Part shown: in pieces, positions 26,961-35,765 of the stretch | Position numbering within the stretch: the first letter of the stretch is position 1 | Layout: each line of letters opens with the position of its first letter | NCBI GenBank assembly: GCA_019322485.1 | Contig: JAHWIK010000015.1 | Coordinates: 28,608 to 92,607, forward strand | DNA length: 64,000 bases | Reading direction: 5' to 3' | From: Candidatus Woesearchaeota archaeon | GTDB lineage: Archaea > Nanobdellota > Nanobdellia > Woesearchaeales > JAHWIC01 | Notes under the pieces: model-generated | The model's database searches: none | Told to the model about the DNA's origin: nothing | The model's input: only the letters and a program-made list of their open reading frames with translations | Translations under genes and position numbers: made by a program

Positions 26961-26993
26961 GTAGCTACAATGTAGCTACATCACTTTATAAAG
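26960..26993 (-). promoter_or_regulatory. Promoter with tandem palindromic operator candidate
   Basis: On the minus strand a TATA box (CTTTATAAAG, 26984-26993) is followed by two perfect 10-bp palindromes, TGTAGCTACA at 26971-26980 and 26960-26969. They are spaced 11 bp centre to centre, one helical turn. The second palindrome overlaps the first base of the DUF2080 start codon. With TATA about 28 bp from the ATG the transcript would be leaderless, so bound protein would cover the transcription start. Confidence 0.7.
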
Positions 26994-27044
26994 ATTTCGG
27001 TATTTTAGAAGATATTTTGAGAAAGAACGTCAGAAAGAAACTAT

Positions 27045-27323
27045 TTACTGAATATCCTCAATCCTAATTATATGATATCCAAACTGAGTCTTTACGGGGC
27101 CGACAATGTCTCCTTTCTTTGCATTGAAGCAGGCATTCTCAAACTCTTTTGCCATTTGACCTCTTTTAAACCATCCAAGATTTCCTCCCTTTTTTCTTGA
27201 AGGGCACATTGATTTCTCTTTAGCAACCTCTGCAAAGTCCTTTCCATGAGTCACATCATAAGAAACAACAAGAGCTTCCTGCTCTGTTTTAACTAAGATA
27301 TGCGATGCATTGACTTTTTTCAT
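27045..27323 (-). CDS. Parvulin-type peptidyl-prolyl isomerase
   Basis: 92 residues, a complete single rotamase domain without signal or membrane segment: NASHILVKT at the start, KKGGNLGWFKRGQM in the middle, and TQFGYHIIRIED at the end. These match parvulin/PpiC catalytic positions. It probably acts as a cytoplasmic folding helper. A GGGGTG Shine-Dalgarno sequence precedes the ATG, 14 bp after the transglutaminase-like gene, so the two may be co-transcribed. Confidence 0.92.
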   Translation of the reverse strand: MKKVNASHILVKTEQEALVVSYDVTHGKDFAEVAKEKSMCPSRKKGGNLGWFKRGQMAKEFENACFNAKKGDIVGPVKTQFGYHIIRIEDIQ

Positions 27324-27337
27324 AAAACACCCCTGAT

Positions 27338-27997
27338 TTATTCAACATAAACCTTTTCCTTTCCTAGATTCTTAAATGGAATCTCACCAAATCTGCAATT
27401 TCTGCAGGTTGCATCCAAATCAACCCAGTGGTCCATTGATTTATAGCTTTTCAGGGCATCTGGAAGATAAGCCTGGACATAAACATGCCTTGGAATGAAA
27501 ACTAACCTTGTGTTTACACCAATTGCTTCTAAGAGAGTTGCTAATAGAACAGCAGCATCATCGCAGTCACCACCCTGAACAGAAAGAGATTCTTTGGCTG
27601 TCTTAACATACTCAAACTCATTTGGGTCAGAGACATAATTGAAATTATCACGAATAAAATAATAGAGGGCTTTTGCATGGCATACGCGATTAGTAGGGCA
27701 GCCCATAACTGAAACCCTGTCAGCAGTCTGCTTGATTAAAGGGTCTGTTGGGTCTATTAACTCCAAGAAATCGTATTTGTTGGTCACATTATGTTTTGTA
27801 AGGTTTAATGAGAATTCTGGAACAACCTCGCTGATTGTTGGAATATAATTAGGTGCAGGATCAATCTTTATAGAATAAGAAGGAACCAGCCATAGCACAA
27901 CTAATAATAACAGAAATATTGCCATAATCCATTTTATAGGGCCTCTCCACCATGGCTCTTGCTCAATATCCTCATGAACTTCGTGTTCTTCTTCCAT
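27338..27997 (-). CDS. Membrane-anchored transglutaminase-like protein
   Basis: 219 residues from ATG 27997. An ATG 21 codons upstream (28060) is possible but would put the TATA region at 28044-28055 inside the gene. An acidic N-terminus and a membrane helix (residues about 22-40) lead to a transglutaminase-like core: GGDCDDAA (Cys145), IPRHVYV (His171) and WVDLDA (Asp193/195) give the Cys-His-Asp triad. Such proteins are often peptidases or transglutaminases outside the membrane. Upstream of and close to the parvulin gene. Confidence 0.8.
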   Translation of the reverse strand: MEEEHEVHEDIEQEPWWRGPIKWIMAIFLLLLVVLWLVPSYSIKIDPAPNYIPTISEVVPEFSLNLTKHNVTNKYDFLELIDPTDPLIKQTADRVSVMGCPTNRVCHAKALYYFIRDNFNYVSDPNEFEYVKTAKESLSVQGGDCDDAAVLLATLLEAIGVNTRLVFIPRHVYVQAYLPDALKSYKSMDHWVDLDATCRNCRFGEIPFKNLGKEKVYVE

Positions 27998-28043
27998 ATT
28001 GATTGTTTTTTCTTCTATGTTTATATTGTTTTTGTTTGAGGAA

Positions 28044-28055
28044 AGCTTTATAAAT
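28044..28055. promoter_or_regulatory. Shared TATA region of a divergent gene pair
   Basis: AGCTTTATAAAT reads as a TATA box on both strands. On the plus strand it lies about 30 bp before ATG 28081, fitting a leaderless transcript. On the minus strand it would give a leader of about 28 nt before the ATG at 27997. Both start choices rest partly on this. Confidence 0.45.
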
Positions 28056-28080
28056 CGCATAAAAATCCTGCGCTGGAAAA

Positions 28081-28533
28081 ATGGACTATGCTGAATCAGA
28101 TAGGGAACATTTGGAGAGCACCTTAGCAGCTGCTACTTCGCCAGTATTAGCTTATTATAGAACTGGCTCAACAGTGAATGGCCAAGCTTTGCCTCACTCT
28201 GATATAGATTATATTATAATAAATGACATGGATACACATACTCCTTATGGGCATGTTGCCCGTGTCTGGGACCCAAATGCTGCAAAGTTTGTTGATTTTG
28301 TTCATTTTACAAGAAAGGACCTGGAGTCTCCATCAACAATACCAGATGAGCAGGGCAGAGATGGCAAAATTAAGTATTTGATGAGAGAATTAGTGCGTGA
28401 GAGGATACTTCTTCATGGTGGAGATGCTTTTCTTGCTTTATTAAATGAAGGAGACCTAAAAAGAGTAGCAGAACAATTAGGGATAGATTCTAGTTCAATG
28501 GCAAGGCTGAAAAATGCAGTATCCTGGGAATAG
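28081..28533 (+). CDS. Nucleotidyltransferase-domain protein
   Basis: 150 residues. The fold signature is RTGSTVNGQALPHSDIDYII: G29-S30 with D41 and D43 as metal ligands, and D72 in FVDFVHF as the likely third carboxylate. This minimal pol-beta-like domain resembles MNT proteins and aminoglycoside nucleotidyltransferases. No HEPN partner is adjacent, so a toxin-antitoxin pair is not supported. It is divergent from the transglutaminase-like gene and upstream of dxs, which has its own promoter. Confidence 0.75.
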   Translation: MDYAESDREHLESTLAAATSPVLAYYRTGSTVNGQALPHSDIDYIIINDMDTHTPYGHVARVWDPNAAKFVDFVHFTRKDLESPSTIPDEQGRDGKIKYLMRELVRERILLHGGDAFLALLNEGDLKRVAEQLGIDSSSMARLKNAVSWE

Positions 28534-28564
28534 GTTTTTCTTTTTATCCCGAAATTAAAACAAC

Positions 28565-28574
28565 CTTTATAAAC
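28565..28574 (+). promoter_or_regulatory. TATA box of the isoprenoid operon
   Basis: CTTTATAAAC lies 30-40 bp upstream of the dxs ATG at 28605, preceded by an AC-rich possible BRE. A run of five G (28595-28599) just before the start may serve as a weak Shine-Dalgarno sequence in a short leader. No other clear promoter was seen inside the operon down to 36854. Confidence 0.5.
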
Positions 28575-28604
28575 AATAATTCTTAACTTTTTCTGGGGGA
28601 AATA

Positions 28605-30497
28605 ATGGTTAAAGAGGAGTTAGATAGAAGTCACTTTCTTGATTTAGTCAGTAGTCCGAAGGATTTGAGGCTGTTGAATAAGCAGCAGTTAGATATGCTT
28701 GCTGAGGAATTAAGAAGGCTAATAATTGAAACTGTAAGCAAGACAGGCGGCCACTTAGCGTCCAGCCTTGGTGTTATTGAATTAACTATTGCTTTGCATT
28801 ATGTTTTTGACTCACCAAATGACAAGATAGTATGGGATGTTGGACATCAGGCTTATGCACATAAGCTGTTAACAGGAAGAAAAAATAAGTTCCATACCTT
28901 AAGGCAGCACAAGGGCATAGCTGGTTTTCCAAAATCAAAGGAGAGCCCTCACGATGCCTTTGATACTGGACACAGCTCAACAGCAATATCAGCAGCTTTA
29001 GGAATAGCAGCTGCTCGCGATTTAAAGCATGAAAAAAACAAGGTGATAGCTGTTATTGGAGACGGAGCTTTAACTGGCGGAATGTCTTTTGAAGCCTTAA
29101 ATCATGCTGGCTCATTAAAGAAAGACCTCATAGTAATCCTTAATGATAATGAGATGTCAATAAGCAAGAATGTAGGTGCTTTATCCTCTTATCTTTCAAA
29201 GCTGGTATCAAAGCCTGGTTATGTCGACAGAAGAAAGAAAGTAGAAAGGATTTTAAGGGGGATACCTGGCCTGAGAAGGCAGGCTGCTAAGGTTTTTGGA
29301 ATCGAGGATACAATAAGGGCTTTAGCAGCTACAACTCCTGGCCTGATATTCAGGGAGCTTGGTTTTAGGTATTTTGGACCTGTTGATGGCCATAATATCG
29401 AGCAGATGATAAAAACATTAGAGAACATAGAACAGCTTAAAGGTCCTATATTGCTTCATGTCATAACAAAAAAAGGGAAAGGCTATAGCTATGCAGAAGC
29501 TGACAGGACAAGGTTTCATGGCATTGCGCCATTCAACATAGAGAATGGTGAAAAGAAGCACAAGAGCAGCGTTACATACACAACAGCATTCTCAAGATGT
29601 TTGACAAAGCTTGCAAAGCAGGACAAAAGGGTAGTTGCAATAACAGCAGCAATGAAGCCTGGAACAGGATTAGACCAGTTTGCAGGAATGTTTCCAGACA
29701 GGTTATTTGACGTCGGCATAGCAGAGCAGCATGCAGTTACATTTGCAGCTGGCTTGGCTAAGAACGGCTATAAGCCGGTATGCGCGATTTATTCTACTTT
29801 CCTGCAAAGGGCTTATGACCAGATTGTGCACGATGTTTGTTTGCAGAACCTGCCTGTTGTCTTTGCAATTGATAGAGCTGGCTTGGTCGGAGAGGACGGA
29901 CCAACACATCATGGAAGTTTTGATTTATCTTATCTGAGGCATATACCAAACATGACTGTAATGGCTCCAAAGGACGAGAATGAACTGGGGCATATGCTAA
30001 AAACAGCTTTAGAGATTGACGGGCCGGTTGCAGTAAGATACCCAAGAGGTACGGGCTTGGGGGTTGCAATACAGAACCCATACCACCCAATAGAATTAGG
30101 AAAAGCAGAAGTAATGCAGAAAGGAAAAGATTTGGCAATATTAGCAGTTGGTTCTTGCGTTGATATGGCGAATAAGGCTGCTGAGAAACTGGGGAAGAAT
30201 AAAATAAATGCAACCGTTGTTAATGTAAGGTTTGTAAAGCCTCTGGACGAGAAACTAATACTGAACCTAGCAAAGAAACACAGGAAACTGATTACTATAG
30301 AGGAGAATGCATTAGATGGCGGTTTTGGTTCTGGTGTGCTGGAATTGTTGGAGCAGTATAACACCAAGGCAACGGTAAAAAGAATTGGAATACCTGATAA
30401 ATTTGTAGAGCACGGTTCAATGTCAATCTTAAGAGAAAAAATTGGATTAACTGAGGATAATATAGTGAAGGAAGCGAAGTCGTTGATGGCAAAATGA
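28605..30497 (+). CDS. dxs: 1-deoxy-D-xylulose-5-phosphate synthase
   Basis: 630 residues, the full length of bacterial DXS. It condenses pyruvate and glyceraldehyde 3-phosphate to DXP, the first MEP-pathway step, using thiamine diphosphate. Visible motifs: GHQAYAHKLLTGR (residues about 80-92), the ThDP motif GDGALTGG (152-159) with NDNEMSIS (180-187), and GIAEQHAVTFAAGLA in the central domain. It overlaps ispG by four bases (ATGA). Most archaea use mevalonate routes, so this bacterial-type enzyme suggests acquisition by transfer. Confidence 0.95.
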   Translation: MVKEELDRSHFLDLVSSPKDLRLLNKQQLDMLAEELRRLIIETVSKTGGHLASSLGVIELTIALHYVFDSPNDKIVWDVGHQAYAHKLLTGRKNKFHTLRQHKGIAGFPKSKESPHDAFDTGHSSTAISAALGIAAARDLKHEKNKVIAVIGDGALTGGMSFEALNHAGSLKKDLIVILNDNEMSISKNVGALSSYLSKLVSKPGYVDRRKKVERILRGIPGLRRQAAKVFGIEDTIRALAATTPGLIFRELGFRYFGPVDGHNIEQMIKTLENIEQLKGPILLHVITKKGKGYSYAEADRTRFHGIAPFNIENGEKKHKSSVTYTTAFSRCLTKLAKQDKRVVAITAAMKPGTGLDQFAGMFPDRLFDVGIAEQHAVTFAAGLAKNGYKPVCAIYSTFLQRAYDQIVHDVCLQNLPVVFAIDRAGLVGEDGPTHHGSFDLSYLRHIPNMTVMAPKDENELGHMLKTALEIDGPVAVRYPRGTGLGVAIQNPYHPIELGKAEVMQKGKDLAILAVGSCVDMANKAAEKLGKNKINATVVNVRFVKPLDEKLILNLAKKHRKLITIEENALDGGFGSGVLELLEQYNTKATVKRIGIPDKFVEHGSMSILREKIGLTEDNIVKEAKSLMAK

Positions 30498-31531
30498 GAA
30501 GCAAAACAAAAGAAATCAGGATTGGAAAACTGAAGATTGGCGGAGATAATCCTATTGCAATACAGTCAATGACTAATACTGATACAAAAGACGAGGAAGC
30601 AACAATAAAACAGATTCATGAGCTAGAGGAGAATGGCTGCGAGATAGTTAGGGTTTCTGTTCCTGACAAGGAATCGTTGCTTTCATTAAGAGCAATAAAA
30701 GAAAACATAAGCATTCCATTGGTTGCTGATATTCATTTTGACCATAAATTAGCTGTAGAAGCTGCAAGGATTGCAGACAAGATAAGGATTAACCCAGGAA
30801 ATATTGGGAAAGAGAACCTGAAAGAGGTTGTTGATGCTGTTATGGATTCAAATATTCCGATGAGGGTGGGGATTAACCTAGGTTCTTTGGAAAAAGACAT
30901 TGAGAAGAAGTTTGGCCTTACTGCATTAGGTATGGTTGAGAGCGCAATGAGGTCTGTGAAAGAGATAGAAAGGCTTGGCTTCTACAATATGGTTATTTCA
31001 TTAAAGGCTTCTGATGTGTTAAAGACAATAGAAGCTTACAGATTGTTTTCACAGAGGTCACAATACCCTTTACACGTCGGTATAACCGAGTCTGGGAGCA
31101 GTTTTACAGGAACTGTTAATTCATCAGTTGGAATTGGAGCTTTATTATTGCAGGGAATTGGAGATACAATCCGCGTTTCATTATCAGCTGAGCCTGTTGA
31201 AGAGGTTAAAGTTGGCTGGCAGATTCTGAAAGCACTTAGGCTTAGGAAGAGGGGGATTGACATAACAAGCTGCCCAACGTGCGCAAGAAAAGGCATAGAT
31301 GTTATCAATATTGTCAAGGAGCTTGAGCAAAGAACCTCAAAAATGAACAAGCCTTTGCATATTGCAGTTATGGGCTGCGGTGTTAATGGTCCAGGAGAAG
31401 CTAAAGAAGCTGATATTGGTGTTGTCGGCGGAAAAGGAAATGTTTTGCTTTACAAGAATGGAATGATGGTCGGCAATATTGAGGGAGATGTTCTTGAAAG
31501 GTTGATGAAGGAGATAGAGAATTCAAAATGA
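30494..31531 (+). CDS. ispG: 4-hydroxy-3-methylbut-2-enyl diphosphate synthase
   Basis: 345 residues, the short bacterial IspG form. It converts ME-cPP to HMBPP with a [4Fe-4S] cluster. The TIM-barrel half begins RSKTKEIRIGKLKIGG and includes PLVADIHFDH and RINPGNIG. Cluster ligands are in SCPTCARKG and MGCGVNGPGEA, which also holds the ligand Glu. Coupled by 4-nt overlaps to dxs and to the PEP-swivel gene. The reaction needs ferredoxin or flavodoxin, not encoded here. Confidence 0.95.
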   Translation: MRSKTKEIRIGKLKIGGDNPIAIQSMTNTDTKDEEATIKQIHELEENGCEIVRVSVPDKESLLSLRAIKENISIPLVADIHFDHKLAVEAARIADKIRINPGNIGKENLKEVVDAVMDSNIPMRVGINLGSLEKDIEKKFGLTALGMVESAMRSVKEIERLGFYNMVISLKASDVLKTIEAYRLFSQRSQYPLHVGITESGSSFTGTVNSSVGIGALLLQGIGDTIRVSLSAEPVEEVKVGWQILKALRLRKRGIDITSCPTCARKGIDVINIVKELEQRTSKMNKPLHIAVMGCGVNGPGEAKEADIGVVGGKGNVLLYKNGMMVGNIEGDVLERLMKEIENSK

Positions 31532-32913
31532 GCTGGAAATTAATCACATTAAAACAGTATCCGATGTTCTCGAGATGGTGGATACATGAAGCGTTTCTCC
31601 ACGATATGAAAGATACTTTAGGTATGAATTTTAAAATGTACAAATCGCTCTATAGCGGGACTTATGCTGATAGTGATGAGGTTGAAAAGTTAAGGTCTAT
31701 GTTAATATCTAAACTTGAAAAAGATATTGATTCAATTAGGAAATTATGTGAGAATTGGAAACATGATTGTGATGAGCTTATTAGATTTACAAAAGAATTA
31801 GAAAAATCGGACTTCTCAAAAAACTCTGATGAGGAATTAGTTAATTTATCAGAGAATTGCATTAAAAAATTAAGAAGAAGCGCTTCATATATTTATCTGT
31901 CAGTTGTTTTGGATGAATATTTTCAGAATTGGCTGAATAAAATACTTGAAGCTAAGGTTCAGGACCAGAATGAGAGGACAAAATACTTCCAAATTCTTAC
32001 ATCTCCAACAAAAAATACTAAATTAATTGACGCTAAGAAGGTATTAATTGAGATTTCTAAAGTTGTTAAAGAGAAAGGTCTTGAGGGAGCAGAGGACTTA
32101 ATCAAAGATTATGTATCTAAATTTAAATGGCTTGGATATGATACTGGAATTGGAAGTGATTTAACTATAGAACAAACAAAGGATAAGATTTCTAATATTC
32201 TTGAGCAAAAACAGCACGACTCTGATGTTAAAAATAGGGATGAGGTCTTGTCTGAGTTGGATCTCAATGAAAAAGATAAAGAATTACTTGACTTGATGGA
32301 CGAACTTATTTTCCTAAGGACTTATAGGGCTGAAAGCAATATGGTTGCAGGAGCTGATATAAGGCCTATTCTTGAAGAACTTGCAAAAAGAGCCAATACA
32401 AATTATGATAATCTAGTTCAATTAACCATTGATGAAATAAAAGACTCAATAAAGTCAAAAAAAGTAGACTTGAAGAAGATTGAGGAGAGAAAGAATAAGT
32501 ATGGCTTGTTAATGGTCGATGGAAAGAATACAATCTACAGTGGAGATGAAGTGGATAAAGTAGAGGAAAAGGTTGAAGTTCCTGAAGGATTGACAGAGTT
32601 AAAAGGATTAGTAGCACACCATGGAAATAAGAGGGGCCATGTTAAGATTGTTTTGAGGCATAAAGACTTTGATAAGATTGAATTTGGAGATATTTTGGTA
32701 ACAAAGATGACTAATCCTGATTTTATAGTTGTTTTAGAACAGTGTTCTGGAATAATTACAGACATTGGAGGGATAACCTCTCATGCAGCGATTGTTGCAC
32801 GAGAACTAAACAAGCCATGCATTACAGGAACTCAATATGCTACAAAAGTCTTGAAAGATGGTGACTTAGTTGAGCTTGATACAGATAAAGGCATTGTAAA
32901 GATAATAAAATGA
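31528..32913 (+). CDS. Orphan PEP-utilising phosphohistidine-swivel protein
   Basis: 461 residues. The last 105 or so match the swivelling His domain of PEP synthase and pyruvate phosphate dikinase: FGDILVTKMTNPDF, then DIGGITSHAAIVARELNKP with the phospho-accepting His at 419, and VLKDGDLVELD. The first 350 residues are charged and mostly helical, with no visible ATP-grasp nucleotide site and no PEP-binding barrel. It therefore lacks the catalytic partners normally fused to this domain. It is embedded between ispG and ispDF with 4-nt overlaps on both sides. Its role is unknown; partner enzymes could act in trans. Confidence 0.8.
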   Translation: MSWKLITLKQYPMFSRWWIHEAFLHDMKDTLGMNFKMYKSLYSGTYADSDEVEKLRSMLISKLEKDIDSIRKLCENWKHDCDELIRFTKELEKSDFSKNSDEELVNLSENCIKKLRRSASYIYLSVVLDEYFQNWLNKILEAKVQDQNERTKYFQILTSPTKNTKLIDAKKVLIEISKVVKEKGLEGAEDLIKDYVSKFKWLGYDTGIGSDLTIEQTKDKISNILEQKQHDSDVKNRDEVLSELDLNEKDKELLDLMDELIFLRTYRAESNMVAGADIRPILEELAKRANTNYDNLVQLTIDEIKDSIKSKKVDLKKIEERKNKYGLLMVDGKNTIYSGDEVDKVEEKVEVPEGLTELKGLVAHHGNKRGHVKIVLRHKDFDKIEFGDILVTKMTNPDFIVVLEQCSGIITDIGGITSHAAIVARELNKPCITGTQYATKVLKDGDLVELDTDKGIVKIIK

Positions 32914-34061
32914 ACATAGCAATCATAACAGCAGCTGGAAAAGGAACAAGGATGAATGAAAAAGTCAATAAAATATTGTTATCTTTAGTCGATAAATCAA
33001 TAATTGAAGAAACAATCGAGGTTTTTGAGGCGTGTAAAGATATTGATGAGATAATTATTGTTGGAAACAGCGATGATATTGAATCATTAAACAAAATCAA
33101 TGAAAAAAATAATTATAAAAAAATTAAAAAAATCATTGAAGGCGGAGAACAACGGCAGGATTCAGTGTTTAATGGAATAAAATCCATTGAAAATGCGAGT
33201 AATGATGATATTTTATTGATTCATAATGGTGCAAACCCCCTTGTAGACGAGAAAACGATTCTTGAATGTATTAAAGAAGCAAAGGAGCATGGGGCAGCTG
33301 TTGCTGCAATGCCTGCAAAAGATACAATAAAACAGGTTGAGAATGGTTTTGTTGCTAAAACATTGGATAGAAAGCAGCTCTGGCAGATGCAGACACCGCA
33401 AACAATCCAGTTTGGGCTTGCGAAAGAGGCTTTTGAAAAGGCATTTGCTGATAATTTCTATGGAACTGATGATGTTGGGCTTGTAGAAAGGCTTGGAAAA
33501 AAGGTTAAGATTGTTGAGTGCAATACTGAGAACGTAAAAATCACAACAAAGAATGATTTAGAACAAGCAAGACTCTTGCTTAATGCTTCTGTTGTTGGAA
33601 TCGGACAGGATTCCCACAAATTTACCGACGAGAAAAAGGATTTAGTTTTGGGTGGTGTAGTAATTCCAAATGAGCAGGGCTTAGAAGCAAACTCTGATGG
33701 TGATGTCATCCTGCATGCCTTGTTTAATGCTTTAAGCCAGGCAGCTGGAGAAAAATCATTGGGAAATTATGCAGATTCAATGTGTGAGAATGGAATAAAA
33801 GACAGCAGAGAGTATCTAAGAGTGATTTTAGACATAATCAACAAGAAAAATTACAAGATAAATAATGTTGGCTTTATGATAGAAGCAAAAAAGCCAAGGC
33901 TAGGGGCTAATGAAGACAGAATAAAAGAGAATATTGCAAATTTATTGGGAATAACTAAAGATAAAGTTGGAATAACAGCAACCTCAGGAGAGGAATTAAC
34001 TCCATTTGGCCAGGGCAAGGCAATACAGGTATTTTCAGTTGCAAGCTTAACAAGAAAATAA
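32910..34061 (+). CDS. ispDF: IspD-IspF fusion
   Basis: 383 residues, bifunctional. Residues 1 to about 228 are IspD (MEP cytidylyltransferase): TAAGKGTRM, QMQTPQTIQFG, GTDDVGLVE and KITTKNDLEQA. Residues about 229-383 are IspF (ME-cPP synthase): GQDSHKF keeps the Asp and His metal ligands, and SDGDVILHAL keeps the third His. The usual AHSDGD reads ANSDGD, a change I believe occurs in some divergent bacterial IspF. IspDF fusions are known in bacteria. A 45-bp gap containing a hairpin separates it from ispE. Confidence 0.93.
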   Translation: MNIAIITAAGKGTRMNEKVNKILLSLVDKSIIEETIEVFEACKDIDEIIIVGNSDDIESLNKINEKNNYKKIKKIIEGGEQRQDSVFNGIKSIENASNDDILLIHNGANPLVDEKTILECIKEAKEHGAAVAAMPAKDTIKQVENGFVAKTLDRKQLWQMQTPQTIQFGLAKEAFEKAFADNFYGTDDVGLVERLGKKVKIVECNTENVKITTKNDLEQARLLLNASVVGIGQDSHKFTDEKKDLVLGGVVIPNEQGLEANSDGDVILHALFNALSQAAGEKSLGNYADSMCENGIKDSREYLRVILDIINKKNYKINNVGFMIEAKKPRLGANEDRIKENIANLLGITKDKVGITATSGEELTPFGQGKAIQVFSVASLTRK

Positions 34062-34080
34062 TGAAAATCAAAGATTTTCA
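34062..34080 (+). repeat. Perfect hairpin between ispDF and ispE
   Basis: TGAAAATC-AAA-GATTTTCA immediately follows the ispDF stop: an 8-bp perfect stem with a 3-nt loop. It is the only notable gap inside the isoprenoid operon. The same ATCAAAGAT core appears in the rpo7-spt4 spacer and in the tRNA-Gln insertion. It may be an RNA-processing or attenuation point, or a copy of a small dispersed element. Confidence 0.6.
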
Positions 34081-34106
34081 GTATGTCAAAAACCAAGGTT
34101 TTTAAC

Positions 34107-34952
34107 ATGATCCAGCTAAAAGCACACGCAAAGATAAACCTGACCTTAGATGTACTTGCAAGGCTGGATGACGGCTATCATCGGATAGAATCTATAAAAC
34201 AGCAGGTTGGTTTGCACGATAAAATCTCATTAGGGCCATTGGATGATATAAAGGTAATCTGCAGCCATCCTAACATAACCACAAAAGAAAATCTTGTCTT
34301 TAAAACAGCATTGTTGCTAAAAAATGAATTTAATGTAGCAGAGGGAGCGAAGATAACAATAGAAAAAAATATTCCATTAGCTGCTGGCTTGGCTGGAGGC
34401 TCATCAGACGCAGCAGCAACCCTGGTAGGATTAAACAAGCTTTGGAAACTTGAGCTTGATGAGCAGGAACTGACAAAATTAGCTGCAGAGATTGGAATGG
34501 ATGTTCCTTTTTCTGTTGTTGGCGGTTCTTGTTTTGCAGAGGGCAAAGGCACTAAACTAAGCAGGATAGAGCTGCCTGAGATGCATGTGCTGTTAATCAA
34601 CCCTGGTTTTGAAGTCTCTACAAGAACAGCTTACCAAAGCCTTGACTTGTCAAGAACAGGAAAGGCAATGGCAACAAAGAAACTATTGGAAGTAAGGAAC
34701 ATGGGTGTGAGAGAAATATCAAAGGTCATGCATAATGACTTTGAAGCTGTGGTGCTGGGGAAGCATTCTATTCTGAAAGAGATAAAGGGCAAATTAATGG
34801 AGAATAATGCCTTGAATGCAATAGTATCTGGCTCAGGGCCAACTGTTTTTGGCTTGTTTGAGGATGAATCAACTATAAGCAAGGCTTACGAATCTCTTAA
34901 AGAAACTTATCCATTTGTATTCATGACAAAAACAGTAGCGAGGAAAGAATGA
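34107..34952 (+). CDS. ispE: 4-diphosphocytidyl-2-C-methyl-D-erythritol kinase
   Basis: 281 residues from ATG 34107; an in-frame ATG at 34083 would add eight residues with no similarity to the family. GHMP kinase features: KAHAKINLTLDV at the start, PLAAGLAGGSSDAAATL as the ATP-binding loop, and SGSGPTVFGLFE near the end. It phosphorylates CDP-ME in the MEP pathway. Overlaps ispH by four bases. Confidence 0.94.
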   Translation: MIQLKAHAKINLTLDVLARLDDGYHRIESIKQQVGLHDKISLGPLDDIKVICSHPNITTKENLVFKTALLLKNEFNVAEGAKITIEKNIPLAAGLAGGSSDAAATLVGLNKLWKLELDEQELTKLAAEIGMDVPFSVVGGSCFAEGKGTKLSRIELPEMHVLLINPGFEVSTRTAYQSLDLSRTGKAMATKKLLEVRNMGVREISKVMHNDFEAVVLGKHSILKEIKGKLMENNALNAIVSGSGPTVFGLFEDESTISKAYESLKETYPFVFMTKTVARKE

Positions 34953-35761
34953 GAATTAAAAAAGCAAAGCACTCTGGATTTTGTTTTGGTGTTAAGAGGG
35001 CAGTAGAGTCAGCGCTGGGCACAGAGGGGGAAGTAAAGACATTAGGCCCATTAATACATAATCCTCAGTTTATAGCAGAGCTTGAGAAAAAGGGAATAAA
35101 ATCTGTTGATTCTGTCGATGAGGTTGAAAAAGGCTCTTTGATAATAAGGGCGCATGGTGTCCCGGATTCTGTTATAGAAAAGGCCAGGGGAAAAGGGCTT
35201 AATGTAACTGATTTAACATGTCCTTTTGTCAGGAAGGTGCATGATTATGCTAAGGAATTCTACAAACAAGGCTATAGTGTGGTTGTGGTTGGAGAGAAAA
35301 ACCATCCTGAGGTTGTAGGAATAATTGGCAACATTGATGGTATTGTTGTGGGCAATGCAGATGATGCAAGGAAACTTGGCAGGTTCGAAAAGATTGGAGT
35401 GGTTGCACAAACAACACAATCACTTGAGAACTTTAACAATGTTGTTGATGAGCTGAAAAAGCATACAGATGAGTTAAAGGTACATAATACCATATGCTCT
35501 GAAACAGATTCAAGGCAGAAACACGCTATTGAGCTGGCAAAAGAGGTTGACTTGATGATAGTTATTGGGGGGAGAAACTCTGGAAATACCAGAAGGCTTG
35601 CCCAGCTTTGCTCTAAATTAACTGAAACAAAGCATATTGAGTCTGAGGATGAGTTAAAGGAGGGGTGGTTTGCAGGCAAGGGTTGTGTTGGGATAACAGC
35701 TGGCGCTTCAACACCGGACAGCACAATCAAGAAGATTGAGGATAGAATCAGGGAGATATGA
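34949..35761 (+). CDS. ispH: 4-hydroxy-3-methylbut-2-enyl diphosphate reductase
   Basis: 270 residues, slightly shorter than typical IspH (LytB). Produces IPP and DMAPP from HMBPP with an iron-sulfur cluster. Cluster cysteines are C12 (GFCFGVKRA), C91 (LTCPFVRKVH) and C183 (ICSETDSRQ). Substrate-binding His at 37 (LIHN) and 69 (RAHG), and NSGNTRRL, are visible. It ends four bases before the prenyl synthase gene. Last MEP-pathway step. Confidence 0.95.
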   Translation: MRIKKAKHSGFCFGVKRAVESALGTEGEVKTLGPLIHNPQFIAELEKKGIKSVDSVDEVEKGSLIIRAHGVPDSVIEKARGKGLNVTDLTCPFVRKVHDYAKEFYKQGYSVVVVGEKNHPEVVGIIGNIDGIVVGNADDARKLGRFEKIGVVAQTTQSLENFNNVVDELKKHTDELKVHNTICSETDSRQKHAIELAKEVDLMIVIGGRNSGNTRRLAQLCSKLTETKHIESEDELKEGWFAGKGCVGITAGASTPDSTIKKIEDRIREI

Positions 35762-35765
35762 GATT

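Noticed and set aside
28081..28533. MNT antitoxin of an MNT-HEPN system
   Set aside because: There is no HEPN-like gene on either side; the neighbours are dxs and a transglutaminase-like gene with separate promoters.
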